49,627 nucleotides of DNA from Eubacteriales bacterium. Its GTDB lineage: Bacteria > Bacillota > Clostridia > Lachnospirales > Lachnospiraceae. The stretch's first letter is position 1. Each line of letters starts with the position of its first letter. The stretch spans positions 1 to 49,627 of the forward strand of contig JAUNAK010000012.1 in the NCBI GenBank assembly GCA_030527665.1, read 5' to 3'. Below are positions 20,352 through 28,936 of this stretch, piece after piece. The notes below the pieces were generated by a model. It searched no databases. It was not told the origin of the DNA and saw only the letters and a list, made by a program, of their open reading frames with translations. A program made the position numbers and the translations under genes.

Positions 20352-22454
20352 TTAAGCATTGTCATCACTCTTTTTGAGATTTCCGACATATCCGCATTCA
20401 CTGTCCGCGCATACTTCCTTGCTGCCCTTGATCAGCATATAGCCGCCGCATTTCGGACACTTATTCGGTGAGGGCTGCTGCCAGCTCATGAAATCACAAT
20501 CCGGATTGTGCTCACAGCCGTAGTAACGGCGTCCCTTACGAGTCTTCTTCATCAATACATCGCCGCCGCATTTCGGACAGGAGACACCTGTCTTCTGCAG
20601 ATACGGCTTTGTGTTTCTGCACTCCGGGAAGCCCGGACATGCCAGGAATTTTCCGTGAGGACCGTATTTGATGACCATGTTGCGGCCGCAGTTTTCGCAG
20701 ACCACATCAGAAACTTCATCTTCGATCTTGATCTGCTCCAGTTCCTTCTCCGCCTGCTGAACAGCCAGTTCCAGATCCGGCCAGAAGTTTTCCACAACGG
20801 TCTTCCATTCAATGGTTCCGGTTCCTACCGCATCCAGCAGCTGCTCCAGATTTGCCGTGAAGTTCACATCTACGATACTCGGGAATGCCTGCTTCATCAT
20901 ATCGTTAACGGCCTCACCCAGCTCGGTGATATAGAGATTTTTCTTCTCTCTTGTCACATAATGACGGGCGATGATCGTAGTAATGGTCGGTGCATAGGTA
21001 CTTGGACGGCCGATTCCCAGCTCTTCCATCGTCTTTACCAGAGAAGCCTCCGTATAATGTGCCGGCGGCTGTGTAAAATGCTGCTCCGGATCAAAGCTCT
21101 TCCAGGTAAGCTCGCTGTCCTTTGTAATACCATTCAGATGATCGTTTTCCAGCTTGCTGTCATCGCTCTCTGTATATACGGACAGGAAACCGTCAAACTT
21201 CACGCGGGACGCGGAAGCATGGAAACGATATTTTCCTGCCTCGATCACAACGCTGTTGGTCTCGTATTTTGCTCCTGCCATACGGCTGGCAACAAAGCGT
21301 TTCCAGATCAGCTGATACAGACGGAACTGGTCTCTTGTCAGATATTCCTTGATCTGTACCGGTGAACGCTTCACATCGGTCGGGCGGATCGCCTCGTGTG
21401 CATCCTGGGAATTCTTATTTTTGTTTTCTGTTGTCATGCCTGCCGACAGATATTCTTCCCCATACTGAGAACCGATATAGGCTCTTGCTGCCTGATCTGC
21501 CTCTTCGGAGATTCGGGTGGAATCGGTACGCAGATAAGAGATCAGACCTACGGTACCTTCTTTTTTCAGGTCGATACCTTCGTACAGCTGCTGTGCGATC
21601 TGCATGGTCTTATACGTAGACATATTCAATGTCTTCGATGCTTCCTGCTGCAGGGTACTGGTCGTAAACGGCAGCGGCGCCTTTCTGGAACGCTCGCTGA
21701 CCCGAACACTCTTAACCGAATAAGAAACCCCTTCCAGCTCTTTCAGAATCTGATTCAGTTCCTCCTCGGAGCTGATCTCCATCTTGCCCTGCTCGGTTCC
21801 GTAGAAATGTGCTGTCAGCGGCTTCTTCTCTCCCTTTGCCAGGAAGGAAGCATCCAGGCTCCAGTATTCTCTCGGAATAAATGCAGCGATCTCATTTTCT
21901 CTATCTGCAATGATACGCAGTGCGACCGACTGTACTCGTCCGGCAGAAAGACCTCTTTTGATCTTCTTCCAGAGCACCGGGCTGATCTCATATCCAACCA
22001 TTCGGTCCAGGATACGGCGGGCCTGCTGCTCATCGACCAGATTCATGTCGATCTCTCTGGCATTCTTCAGAGATGCCTTTACCGCACTTTTGGTGATCTC
22101 ATTAAAGGTAATTCTGCACATCTTCTTCGGTTCCAGCTTCAATGTGTTGGACAGATGCCAGGAAATTGCCTCACCCTCGCGGTCAGGGTCGGTTGCCAGA
22201 TACACTTTATCCGCTTTTGCCGCAGCTTTGCGCAGAGATGCCACAAGGTCTCCCTTGCCGCGGATCGTTATATATTTCGGTTCAAAATCATGCTCCACAT
22301 CGATACCGAGCGTACTCTTCGGCAGGTCTCTTACATGACCGTTGGATGCCAGAACGTTATAATTCTTGCCAAGAAATTTCTTTACTGTTTTTACTTTTGT
22401 CGGTGACTCAACGATAACCAGATAATTCGCCAAATCCATTGCCTCCCGATACAT
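20352..22454 (-). CDS. topA: DNA topoisomerase I
   Basis: 700 residues. Type IA topoisomerase that relaxes negative supercoils. The TOPRIM start NYLVIVESPTKVKTVKKFLG (about 8-27) and DPDREGEAISWHL carry the acidic metal site. GLISYLRTDSTRIS holds the active-site tyrosine (about residue 300). Three C-terminal zinc ribbons with CxxC pairs (CENCGRN, CPKCGGD, CPKCGGY) fill about 580-690. The start is uncertain: ATG at 22454 has no clear ribosome site, and ATG at 22439 has GGGAGG only 2 nt away. It lies in the conserved order comM-dprA-topA-codY. Confidence 0.96.
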   Translation of the reverse strand: MYREAMDLANYLVIVESPTKVKTVKKFLGKNYNVLASNGHVRDLPKSTLGIDVEHDFEPKYITIRGKGDLVASLRKAAAKADKVYLATDPDREGEAISWHLSNTLKLEPKKMCRITFNEITKSAVKASLKNAREIDMNLVDEQQARRILDRMVGYEISPVLWKKIKRGLSAGRVQSVALRIIADRENEIAAFIPREYWSLDASFLAKGEKKPLTAHFYGTEQGKMEISSEEELNQILKELEGVSYSVKSVRVSERSRKAPLPFTTSTLQQEASKTLNMSTYKTMQIAQQLYEGIDLKKEGTVGLISYLRTDSTRISEEADQAARAYIGSQYGEEYLSAGMTTENKNKNSQDAHEAIRPTDVKRSPVQIKEYLTRDQFRLYQLIWKRFVASRMAGAKYETNSVVIEAGKYRFHASASRVKFDGFLSVYTESDDSKLENDHLNGITKDSELTWKSFDPEQHFTQPPAHYTEASLVKTMEELGIGRPSTYAPTITTIIARHYVTREKKNLYITELGEAVNDMMKQAFPSIVDVNFTANLEQLLDAVGTGTIEWKTVVENFWPDLELAVQQAEKELEQIKIEDEVSDVVCENCGRNMVIKYGPHGKFLACPGFPECRNTKPYLQKTGVSCPKCGGDVLMKKTRKGRRYYGCEHNPDCDFMSWQQPSPNKCPKCGGYMLIKGSKEVCADSECGYVGNLKKSDDNA

Positions 22455-22932
22455 TTCTCATTTTTGCATGAAAATCCCTTCTCCCAAACGGAGGCTGCAA
22501 AGGACCCGACAGCAGTTTCTTCCATATATAAATGCGCCGGATCGTTCTCCTTTCATGCAAGAGCAACTATAACGCATTATTTTTTATCTGACAAGACCGA
22601 AGTTTTGTTTTCTTATATTTCTGAAAAATCCTGTTTCTACTATGGCGGGTTTTATACACAGTCCCAGATGCTCACTGCCGCTTTATCTCAGCCCGGGGTG
22701 CCTGCATATACTCTCTTTTGTACGCTCTGCAATTTGCAACAGGCTTCTGCATATATTCCCCCTGTATGATCTGCATTTTCCACCGGATCCTGCGTATATA
22801 CTCCTGTACGATCCGCATTTTCCACCGGCTCCCCTGCGAATATCCCGCTGTACGATTCGCATCTTGCAGTATCTGTATCCAGCTGTACGATCACCTCTTT
22901 TTCCTGAAATATCCGGGCAGTACCTCTTCTGC
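22455..22932. other. 478-bp gap between dprA and topA with a 42-44-bp repeat array
   Basis: The right half is repetitive (see 22718-22900). The left half (22455-22717) would carry the topA promoter and leader; I see no gene there. A minus-strand open frame over the repeats (22688-22894, GTG start, 68 codons) has an AGGAAAAAGAG stretch before it and encodes PVENAD repeats. It could be a small repetitive peptide, but the repeat explains it better. Confidence 0.5.
22718..22900. repeat. Array of about five 42-44-bp direct repeats
   Basis: Units start at 22718, 22762, 22804, 22848 and 22883 (last one short), each opening with YTGTAYG(A/C)TC. The middle units share CTGTAYGATCYGCATTTTCC and then ACCGG, a C-rich spacer and TGCG-AATAT. 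Spacing of 42-44 bp is about four helical turns. The words GATC-TACAG and GG-ATAT resemble the 20-bp array at 16175 on the minus strand. Confidence 0.75.
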
Positions 22933-23892
22933 TTATCCGGAGATGCAGAGCTGTGTAAGCACGCCTGTCAGTGCTCCCAGCGACAGACCGGAACGATCCA
23001 GCAGTGTATGGATATTACCGCCGTCCGGCTCCATTGCCTTCCATATCTTCTGGTAATCATCGGCATGCTCCCACTTCTTCGGAAGCCCCTTTTTCTTCGG
23101 AATCCGATTTCTATCACTCTGCACTTCTCTGAGAACGGCAGCAGCCTCTTCTTCCTTTAATTTCGGTCTGCTTACCGGCTGGCCCGGTCTCTTCGGGTCA
23201 CCCAGTCCCAGTTCATCCAGAAGCACACCCGGGGCATAGGCAATTCCCGCACCCTCGGCGATCAGGCGGTTGCAGCCTTCACTCAAGGCATCTCCCGTTC
23301 TGCCCGGAACCGCATAGATGCTTTTCCCCTGCTCCAGCGCATAACCGGCGGTGATCAGAGAACCGCTTTTGACCCTTGCCTCCACCACCAGCACCAGGTC
23401 CGCCATCGCACTGATGATCCGGTTTCGAATGGGAAAATGCCAGGCCGCCGGCTCCGATCCCGGCGGAAACTCCGACAGGACACCGCCGCCTTCCCGAATG
23501 ATCCGCCTGTACAGCGGATAGTTTTCCTTTGGATAGCAGACATCCACTCCGGTTCCCAGCACTGCAAAGGTCCTGCCCCCGGCTTCCAGAGCCCCCTGTG
23601 CCGCCCAGGCATCGATCCCGAAAGCCATGCCGCTGAGTACCTGTACGCCGGCCTCCGCCATGGCTCTTCCGAAGCGTATCGCCTCTTCCTTCCCGTATAT
23701 GCTGCATCCCCGTGCGCCGACGATTGCCACGGATCGCCGATTCGGATCCGGCAGTTCACCAAGTACATAGATCCGGTCCGGCATACGGCTGTGCTCCGTC
23801 AGACCAACCGGGAAATCCGCATCCGTTCTGGCCACCATCCGTATCCTGCCAAGCAGTTCGGGACTTGCTTCCTGTCGTACCCGCTCATTCAT
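22933..23892 (-). CDS. dprA: DNA-processing protein DprA
   Basis: 319 residues. DprA loads RecA on incoming single-stranded DNA in transformation. The Rossmann-like core (about 45-250) has SVAIVGARGCSIYGKE, QVLSGMAFGIDAWAAQGAL, GTGVDVCYPKEN, and FPIRNRIISAMAD with SGSLITAGYALEQGK. A C-terminal winged-helix-like domain (DYQKIWKAMEPDGGN) follows. It has little room for the N-terminal SAM domain of longer homologues. The start at 23892 is chosen because AAGGAGG precedes it and its ATG overlaps the comM stop as ATGA, a classic coupled junction. Confidence 0.95.
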   Translation of the reverse strand: MNERVRQEASPELLGRIRMVARTDADFPVGLTEHSRMPDRIYVLGELPDPNRRSVAIVGARGCSIYGKEEAIRFGRAMAEAGVQVLSGMAFGIDAWAAQGALEAGGRTFAVLGTGVDVCYPKENYPLYRRIIREGGGVLSEFPPGSEPAAWHFPIRNRIISAMADLVLVVEARVKSGSLITAGYALEQGKSIYAVPGRTGDALSEGCNRLIAEGAGIAYAPGVLLDELGLGDPKRPGQPVSRPKLKEEEAAAVLREVQSDRNRIPKKKGLPKKWEHADDYQKIWKAMEPDGGNIHTLLDRSGLSLGALTGVLTQLCISG

Positions 23893-25424
23893 ATCATCCC
23901 CTCCTTCCTGTCTCTGACATCCGTACACCTGCATAGGAGCGCCTCAGAAACATGGGATTCTGCTATCCGGTCTGCATCCTCCAGATCTGCAATCGTCCGT
24001 GCTACCTTGATTACGTGGTGATATCCTCTCGCACTCAGGCCAAATGCCTGGTATGCAGCCCGGATCGTCCGCTCCGCCTCTTCCGTCATCTCGCAGCAGC
24101 GGCGTATATCCGCAGCCTTCAGTTCACTGTTGAACAGGATCGTCATATTTCGATAGCGGTCCTTCTGCCTTTCATTTGCCAGCAGTACCTGTGCCCGCAT
24201 TTCCGCCGAGGACCACTCCTCTCCGGTCTGAAGATCCGCCAGCTCCTCATAGCTTGCAGGCGGTACATCACAGCGAATGTCAAATCGGTCAAGCAATGCC
24301 TGGCTGATCCTTGCCGAGTAATCCAGGATCTGCCGCGGCGTGCAGCTGCATTTGGACCGGTCATAGCCAAAATATCCGCAGGGACAGGGATTCTGTGCGG
24401 CGACCAGAAGAAAAGAAGCCGGAAACACCATTGCACCTCCGCTGCGGGAGATCGTAATGCAGCGGTCCTCCATAGGCTGCCGGAGCATTTCCACCGTTCC
24501 CGGTCGCATTTCCGGAAACTCATCCAGAAACAGGACACCCCTGTGCGCCAGCGTCACCTCCCCCGGTCTCGGATACATGCCCCCTCCGCAAAGCGCTGAA
24601 GCAGTGATCGTATGATGCGGACTCCGATAGGGTCTGGTCTGCAGCAGGGATATGCCGTCCGGCAGCATGCCCATAACACTGTAGATCTTCGTGATCTCCA
24701 GCTGTTCTTCCTCTGTCAGATCCGGCATGATCGTCGGGATCCGTTCCGCCGTCATCGATTTTCCCGTCCCCGGAGAACCGGACAGCAGCAGATTATGAAA
24801 GCCGGATGCCGCGATCACTGCCGCACGCTTCACTGCCTTCTGTCCCCGGATATCTTTAAAATCGACGGTATATTTCTCTGCTCTGTCATCCCGGATCTCC
24901 GGCACAGAAAGCGGCTTTCCTTTACACCAGCCGATCAGTTCCTCCAGTGACCGGACAGCTGTGATCTCGATTCCCCGTACGGCAGCCGCTTCCGCATAAT
25001 TGACCGCAGGAACCACACAGCGCTTCAGTCCCGCTTCCCGCGCAGCGATCACAGTCGGAAGCACACCGTTCACACCGCCCACACTGCCTTCCAGATGCAG
25101 TTCTCCCACGATTATCGTACTTTCCAGTGCCTTCTCCGGAATCTTTCCGATTGCCTGCAGGATCGTTGCCGCAATCGGAAGATCATACCGTGTTCCGTCC
25201 TTCCGAATATCTCCCGGTGCCATATTCACCGTGATATGCTTCGGCGGAATCGCGATCCCCAGATTCCGCAGTGCCGTCCGCACACGATCCTGTGCCTCCC
25301 TCGCCTGTGCAGACACATAACCCACCATCACAAAGCCCGGAAGCCCGTCCCGCACATCAGTCTCCACCTGAACCGGCACTGCTTCCACACCGCGAAGTGC
25401 TGTTGCAAAAACACAGCAATACAT
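23889..25424 (-). CDS. comM: YifB/ComM-family Mg-chelatase-like AAA+ ATPase
   Basis: 511 residues, normal length. ComM is a hexameric helicase that extends branch migration during natural transformation. The N-terminal Lon-like domain (1-180) starts MYCCVFATALRGVEAVPVQV. Walker A GSPGTGKS is at about 215-222, followed by FLDEFPEM (Walker B) and a zinc-type CPCGYFGYDRSKCSC segment near 350. The C-terminal Mg_chelatase_C region contains SARGYHHVIKVARTIADLE. ATG at 25424 after AGGAGG. Translationally coupled to dprA by a 4-nt overlap. These genes are common also in species never shown to transform. Confidence 0.95.
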   Translation of the reverse strand: MYCCVFATALRGVEAVPVQVETDVRDGLPGFVMVGYVSAQAREAQDRVRTALRNLGIAIPPKHITVNMAPGDIRKDGTRYDLPIAATILQAIGKIPEKALESTIIVGELHLEGSVGGVNGVLPTVIAAREAGLKRCVVPAVNYAEAAAVRGIEITAVRSLEELIGWCKGKPLSVPEIRDDRAEKYTVDFKDIRGQKAVKRAAVIAASGFHNLLLSGSPGTGKSMTAERIPTIMPDLTEEEQLEITKIYSVMGMLPDGISLLQTRPYRSPHHTITASALCGGGMYPRPGEVTLAHRGVLFLDEFPEMRPGTVEMLRQPMEDRCITISRSGGAMVFPASFLLVAAQNPCPCGYFGYDRSKCSCTPRQILDYSARISQALLDRFDIRCDVPPASYEELADLQTGEEWSSAEMRAQVLLANERQKDRYRNMTILFNSELKAADIRRCCEMTEEAERTIRAAYQAFGLSARGYHHVIKVARTIADLEDADRIAESHVSEALLCRCTDVRDRKEGMI

Positions 25425-25472
25425 CGTATGTCCTCCTGTTTCTGCCGTATCTGCTGTCTTCTTCCATTCCGG

Positions 25473-25577
25473 TTGTACAGGTTATTCCCCACCGGCTGCT
25501 GAAGCAGGAATCTTTTCGCCTGCATTCATGCCGAGTTGTCACTTACCCCTTGCTGAAGCGGGAGTCTTTTCAAATCA
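25473..25577. repeat. Two mini-hairpin repeats between comM and the 42-codon gene
   Basis: Copies at about 25473-25520 (TTGTACAG..., CCCCACCGG, GCTGAAGCAGGAATCTTTTC) and 25534-25577 (TTGTCACTTACCCC, GCTGAAGCGGGAGTCTTTTC). They share 17 of 20 or more core positions and belong to the family at 3303 and 26201. The rest of the 347-bp gap (25425-25771) shows no gene. Confidence 0.65.
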
Positions 25578-25771
25578 AAAAAACAGCAGATACGAATACT
25601 TTCTAATTGTCTGTTGCCAACAATTTCGTAAAGTGTTCCTATCTGCCGTGTGTTTATTTGCTGCTTTCATATGCGGTTGTTATTCGCTGCTGTAATACGC
25701 CGCTATTATACGATGCTGCTATATGCTGCGTTACCGTGATATTTTTATATGTCGTTTTTACCGGTTGTTTT

Positions 25772-25900
25772 TTATTTTGTTTCCGGTGTGTGTGTTTCGA
25801 TATAGATAATAATATCTACGATCTCAGAATCTGTTAATCCCTTTTCTCTTAATTTTTCAATCAGATTTACGACCTCTTTGCCGGTCATACATCCCTCCAT
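25772..25900 (-). CDS. Small acidic protein of 42 residues, unknown function
   Basis: ATG at 25898-25900, TAA at 25772-25774. AGGAGGTGG ends 5 nt before the ATG, and a promoter lies just upstream. The peptide begins MEGCMTGKEVVNLIEKLREK and continues with GLTDSEIVDIIIYIETH and a PETK end. A second ATG four codons in (25888) also has GGAGGG before it. It reads as two amphipathic helices split by GLTDSE. It lies between comM and the U32 gene with no other coding sequence. I cannot name a family. Confidence 0.7.
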   Translation of the reverse strand: MEGCMTGKEVVNLIEKLREKGLTDSEIVDIIIYIETHTPETK

Positions 25901-25930
25901 TATAGCCACCTCCTCTATATTGGTGACTAA

Positions 25931-25959
25931 AGTATAGCAGATTTGACCACTCTACACAA
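25931..25959 (-). promoter_or_regulatory. Promoter of the 42-codon gene
   Basis: Minus strand TTGTGT (25954-25959), 17 nt ending in TGC, then TATACT (25931-25936): a -35 plus extended -10 at ideal spacing. The start site would lie about 25 nt before the ATG. Confidence 0.7.
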
Positions 25960-26112
25960 TTGCATTCACTTGCGGCATAACGTTACTTTCGGCGGATTTC
26001 AGCGGACAAGTCAACGCTATTTCACGCATACGGACTATCATACCGCACTTATTCAATTGTCTGTTACTCATGGATAAAATAATTGATTTGCATCTAAAGA
26101 AATGCTGGATAC

Positions 26113-26243
26113 AGTTCAAGTCGAACTCTGCGAGACTTGGCGCGGGATTCCCGCGGAGCGTTTATCTCAGTCGGAGATTGGACTCCCACTGAGAGGATAT
26201 TGTAATTACTCACCACCTGCAGAAGTGGAACTCTTCTCGCCTG
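26113..26243. repeat. String of four mini-hairpins in the gap 25901-26309
   Basis: In order: AGTTC/GAACT (26113-26127), CGCGGG-ATT-CCCGCG (26141-26155), CTCAGTCGGAG with CTCCCACTGAG (26166-26193, one internal C-C mismatch), and GAAG...CTTC (26222-26236). The last is preceded by TTGTAATTACTCACCACC, linking it to the family at 3303 and 25473. None carries a T-run. The 409-bp gap holds no gene. Confidence 0.7.
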
Positions 26244-26251
26244 AGATAAAA

Positions 26252-26292
26252 AGCGGAAAGAATATATACTTATAGTATATATTCTTTCCGCT
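26252..26292 (-). terminator. Terminator of the U32 protease-like gene
   Basis: A perfect 19-bp stem (AGCGGAAAGAATATATACT) with a 3-nt loop and TTTTTATC after it on the minus strand, 18 bp past the stop at 26310. Confidence 0.93.
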
Positions 26293-26309
26293 CGATATTC
26301 AATACATTT

Positions 26310-27542
26310 TTATTTTTTCACGCGCAGAATATCATACAGATCCGTTTCTGTGCCAAGATCGATATACAGCTCCTGCTGCGGATGCGGGCAGGACTCCATG
26401 GAATTGCCCTCTGCATCGTAAATAGCCTTGACGGTTACCTGCTCATTTCTGCCGTCCGGCTTCATGATCTCGATCTGATCCCCAACGCAGAATTTGTTTC
26501 GCTGGGTGATCCGTGTGCAGCCGCGTGCATCCATTCCCTCACTCAGACCCAGATAGGTATAGTTGGTGATGTAGGTATTGCTGTCGTAGATCTGATCCTC
26601 CTCCGACGGTTTGCCGTAGAAAAATCCGGTAGTGAATTTCCGGAAGGTACAATCCGAGATCTGCTCCCGGTACCAGTCCATATTTTTCTCATACAGTGCC
26701 GGATCCTCGAAATAGTCATCGATGGCTTTTCGGTAGGTTCTGGCAACGGTTGCCACATACAAAGCTGTTTTCATTCTTCCTTCGATCTTGTAGCTGTCGA
26801 TACCGGCCTCTACCAGATCCGGAATATGCTCGATCATGCACAGATCCTTGGAGTTGAAGATGTAGGTTCCGCGCTCATTTTCATAGACCGGCAGATATTC
26901 TCCCGGACGGCTCTCCTCCACGACTGCATATTTCCAGCGGCACGGATGGGTGCAGGCACCCTGATTGGCATCTCTTCCGGTAAAGTAATTGGACAGCAGA
27001 CATCTGCCGGAATAGGAGATGCACATGGCACCGTGTACAAAGCTCTCGATCTCCAGATCCTCCGGAACCTTTTCCCTGATCTCGCGAATTTCTTTCAGAG
27101 AAAGCTCTCTGGCCGTAACCACACGGTCTGCCCCCAGCTGATGCCAGAAACGGAATGTTCCATAGTTGGTGTTGTTTGCCTGTGTGCTGACATGACGTTC
27201 AATATCCGGACATTCCTCACCGGCCATCTGGAAAATTGCCGGATCGGCAATGATCAGGGCATCCGGTCCCAGTTCCTTCAGCTCACGAAGGTATTCCCGC
27301 ACGCCTTCCAGATCGGCATTGTGAGCCAGAATATTTACGGTCACATGTACCTTTACCCCGTGTTCATGGGCATAGCGGATTCCCTCTGCCATATCCTCTT
27401 TACTGAAATTTTTTGCTTTGGCGCGAAGTCCGAAAACCTCACCGCCGATATATACGGCATCTGCACCGAATGCAACGGCAACCTTCAGTACCTCCAGGCA
27501 GCTTGCCGGTATCAATAATTCCGGTTTTTTTCTGTTTTGCAT
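26310..27542 (-). CDS. yrrO: U32-family peptidase-like protein (YrrO/RlhA type)
   Basis: 410 residues. The family signature ESFVHGAMCISYSGRCLLSN (167-186) and the nearby CTHPCRWKY cysteines (197-205) are present; the cysteines resemble the Fe-S ligands of U32 proteins. The N-terminal half is a TIM-barrel-like domain (PELLIPASCLEVLKVAVAFG). Characterised relatives act in tRNA or rRNA hydroxylation or in collagenase-like activity, so the biochemical role here is open. It follows an O-methyltransferase by 31 bp, as yrrO follows yrrM/yrrN in Bacillus. Confidence 0.92.
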   Translation of the reverse strand: MQNRKKPELLIPASCLEVLKVAVAFGADAVYIGGEVFGLRAKAKNFSKEDMAEGIRYAHEHGVKVHVTVNILAHNADLEGVREYLRELKELGPDALIIADPAIFQMAGEECPDIERHVSTQANNTNYGTFRFWHQLGADRVVTARELSLKEIREIREKVPEDLEIESFVHGAMCISYSGRCLLSNYFTGRDANQGACTHPCRWKYAVVEESRPGEYLPVYENERGTYIFNSKDLCMIEHIPDLVEAGIDSYKIEGRMKTALYVATVARTYRKAIDDYFEDPALYEKNMDWYREQISDCTFRKFTTGFFYGKPSEEDQIYDSNTYITNYTYLGLSEGMDARGCTRITQRNKFCVGDQIEIMKPDGRNEQVTVKAIYDAEGNSMESCPHPQQELYIDLGTETDLYDILRVKK

Positions 27543-27573
27543 CTTATCCTCCGTTTAACCGCTTATTTTTTAC

Positions 27574-28248
27574 TTACTGCATTCCGTCCTGCCGGCTGTC
27601 TGCAGTATCCTTCATGACGGAAATGGATATTCCGTCTCCCAGCGGCAAAATCGATGTTTCCAGCCGCTCATCGTCTTTCAATATTCTGAGATAGTCTCTC
27701 ATTCGTTTATAGATCGTGCGATCCCGCCGCTCAACAATATAATGCGATTCAATGATATTGCCGTCCTGCAGCACATTATCCGAGATCAGCACACTGCCCG
27801 GATGCATCAGGCGCAGAATTTCCGGAAGGAAGTGGATATACTGTCCCTTTGCCGCATCCATAAAGAGAAAATCAAAGGGCTCCGTCAGTGTTTTCAGCAC
27901 CTCTGCAGCGTCTCCCTCCAGCAAGGTGATCTGTTTGTCATACCCGGACTTCCGGAAGTTTTCACGCGCGATAGGAATTCGCTTATCATAATTCTCGATC
28001 GTCGTGATCTGACATTCCACCGGATCATACTCTGCCATTAAAATAGAAGAAAAACCGACAGCCGTTCCAACCTCCAGGATCCTGACAGGCCGCTGCATCA
28101 TCAGAAATGTCTTCAGAAAGCTCTGCATCTCACGGCGAATGATCGGCACGCCATTCTCTTTTGCCTCTCTCTGGAGTTCCTCAAGGAACGGGGTATGCCC
28201 GTGATCCAGCGAATTGATATAGGTTACCATTCGTTCATCAACGATCAT
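27574..28248 (-). CDS. yrrM: SAM-dependent O-methyltransferase (YrrM type)
   Basis: 224 residues. It belongs to the catechol-O-methyltransferase-like family. The SAM motif ILEVGTAVGFSSILMAEY (about 62-79) is followed by DFLFMDAAKGQYIHFLPE (metal-binding Asp) and SVLISDNVLQDGNI (second Asp-Asn pair). In Bacillus YrrM (TrmR) methylates 5-hydroxyuridine at tRNA position 34, and the neighbouring U32 proteins make that hydroxyl. Both genes are adjacent here, which supports a tRNA role (inference). ATG at 28248 with AAGGAG somewhat far (12 nt) upstream. Confidence 0.92.
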   Translation of the reverse strand: MIVDERMVTYINSLDHGHTPFLEELQREAKENGVPIIRREMQSFLKTFLMMQRPVRILEVGTAVGFSSILMAEYDPVECQITTIENYDKRIPIARENFRKSGYDKQITLLEGDAAEVLKTLTEPFDFLFMDAAKGQYIHFLPEILRLMHPGSVLISDNVLQDGNIIESHYIVERRDRTIYKRMRDYLRILKDDERLETSILPLGDGISISVMKDTADSRQDGMQ

Positions 28249-28498
28249 ATCTGTCTGTTTCTCCTTCTATCTGCAGATTGTCCCCGCCTCTGCAGGCGGG
28301 GACAGATCTTTTCTTATATTTATTTCTTAACTTTAACGACAGCATTGCGAGCGGATGCTGTTCCGGCGCACGATGCCTGCCTGAATCGTCAGAAACGTCC
28401 ACTGGACGTTTCTGACGGATCCTTAGTTAAACAAACGAGGCTCAACACGGAGCACGGAATTGCATCCATTTGCGATGCGTCACTGCATCCAAACTCTT
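28249..28498. other. 250-bp gap with two strong palindromes
   Basis: GTCCCCGCC/GGCGGGGAC encloses TCTGCA near 28278-28303, and GTCAGAAACGTCC/GGACGTTTCTGAC is a perfect 13-bp stem near 28389-28418. Neither has a T-run on the minus strand, so terminator function for the MltG-like gene is doubtful. No gene. Confidence 0.55.
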
Positions 28499-28894
28499 TT
28501 ATTCTTCATACTGTGCCAGAATCGGGAACATTTCATCAGCGGTCATCGACGTACGAAGTGTATAGGTTCCCGGCAGGATCTCACCATGATACTCGGAGAT
28601 CATCTCCTGTACCATAAATGCGGTCGGACTCTCATTCAGCAGACCGTTTGCACGAAGCAGCTTTCCGATCTGACGTACCGACATATCATCGGTCAGTGTG
28701 ATCGTTACCGCACGTCCCTCTCCGGTATCCACCGGTTTCTCATTAAACACCTCATATCCCAGCGCATATGCTTTTTTTCCGAAATAGATCAGAATAAAAA
28801 CCAACACGATCCAGATCAGGATACGAAATACTCCTCTGGCACTTCCCAGCGCCAGTCTATATCCTATGGAATCCTGTTCTTTTTGCTTCGCCAT
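28499..28894 (-). CDS. MltG/YrrL-like membrane protein lacking the catalytic domain
   Basis: 131 residues, against about 330-370 for full MltG. One N-terminal transmembrane helix (about 25-42, GVFRILIWIVLVFILIYFG) precedes a LysM-like segment TITLTDDMSVRQIGKLLRAN and GEILPGTYTLRTSMTADEMF, which match the N-terminal part of MltG. The lytic transglycosylase half, with its catalytic glutamate, is absent. No downstream remnant is visible before the hairpins, so it is a short form rather than a fresh frameshift. Position between ylbF and yrrM equals that of yrrL. It might regulate or scaffold septal peptidoglycan cutting. Confidence 0.75.
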   Translation of the reverse strand: MAKQKEQDSIGYRLALGSARGVFRILIWIVLVFILIYFGKKAYALGYEVFNEKPVDTGEGRAVTITLTDDMSVRQIGKLLRANGLLNESPTAFMVQEMISEYHGEILPGTYTLRTSMTADEMFPILAQYEE

Positions 28895-28936
28895 GACACA
28901 AATACTCCTTATTCTAAACTCTCTTACTTCTCATAC

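Noticed and set aside
22688-22894. Calling the 68-codon frame over the 42-44-bp array a gene
   Set aside because: The repeats explain the open frame and no homologue can be checked here. It is reported as a finding only.
28278-28303. GTCCCCGCC stem as a terminator of the MltG-like gene
   Set aside because: No T-run follows on the minus strand, and it lies upstream of yrrM at some distance from the stop at 28499.
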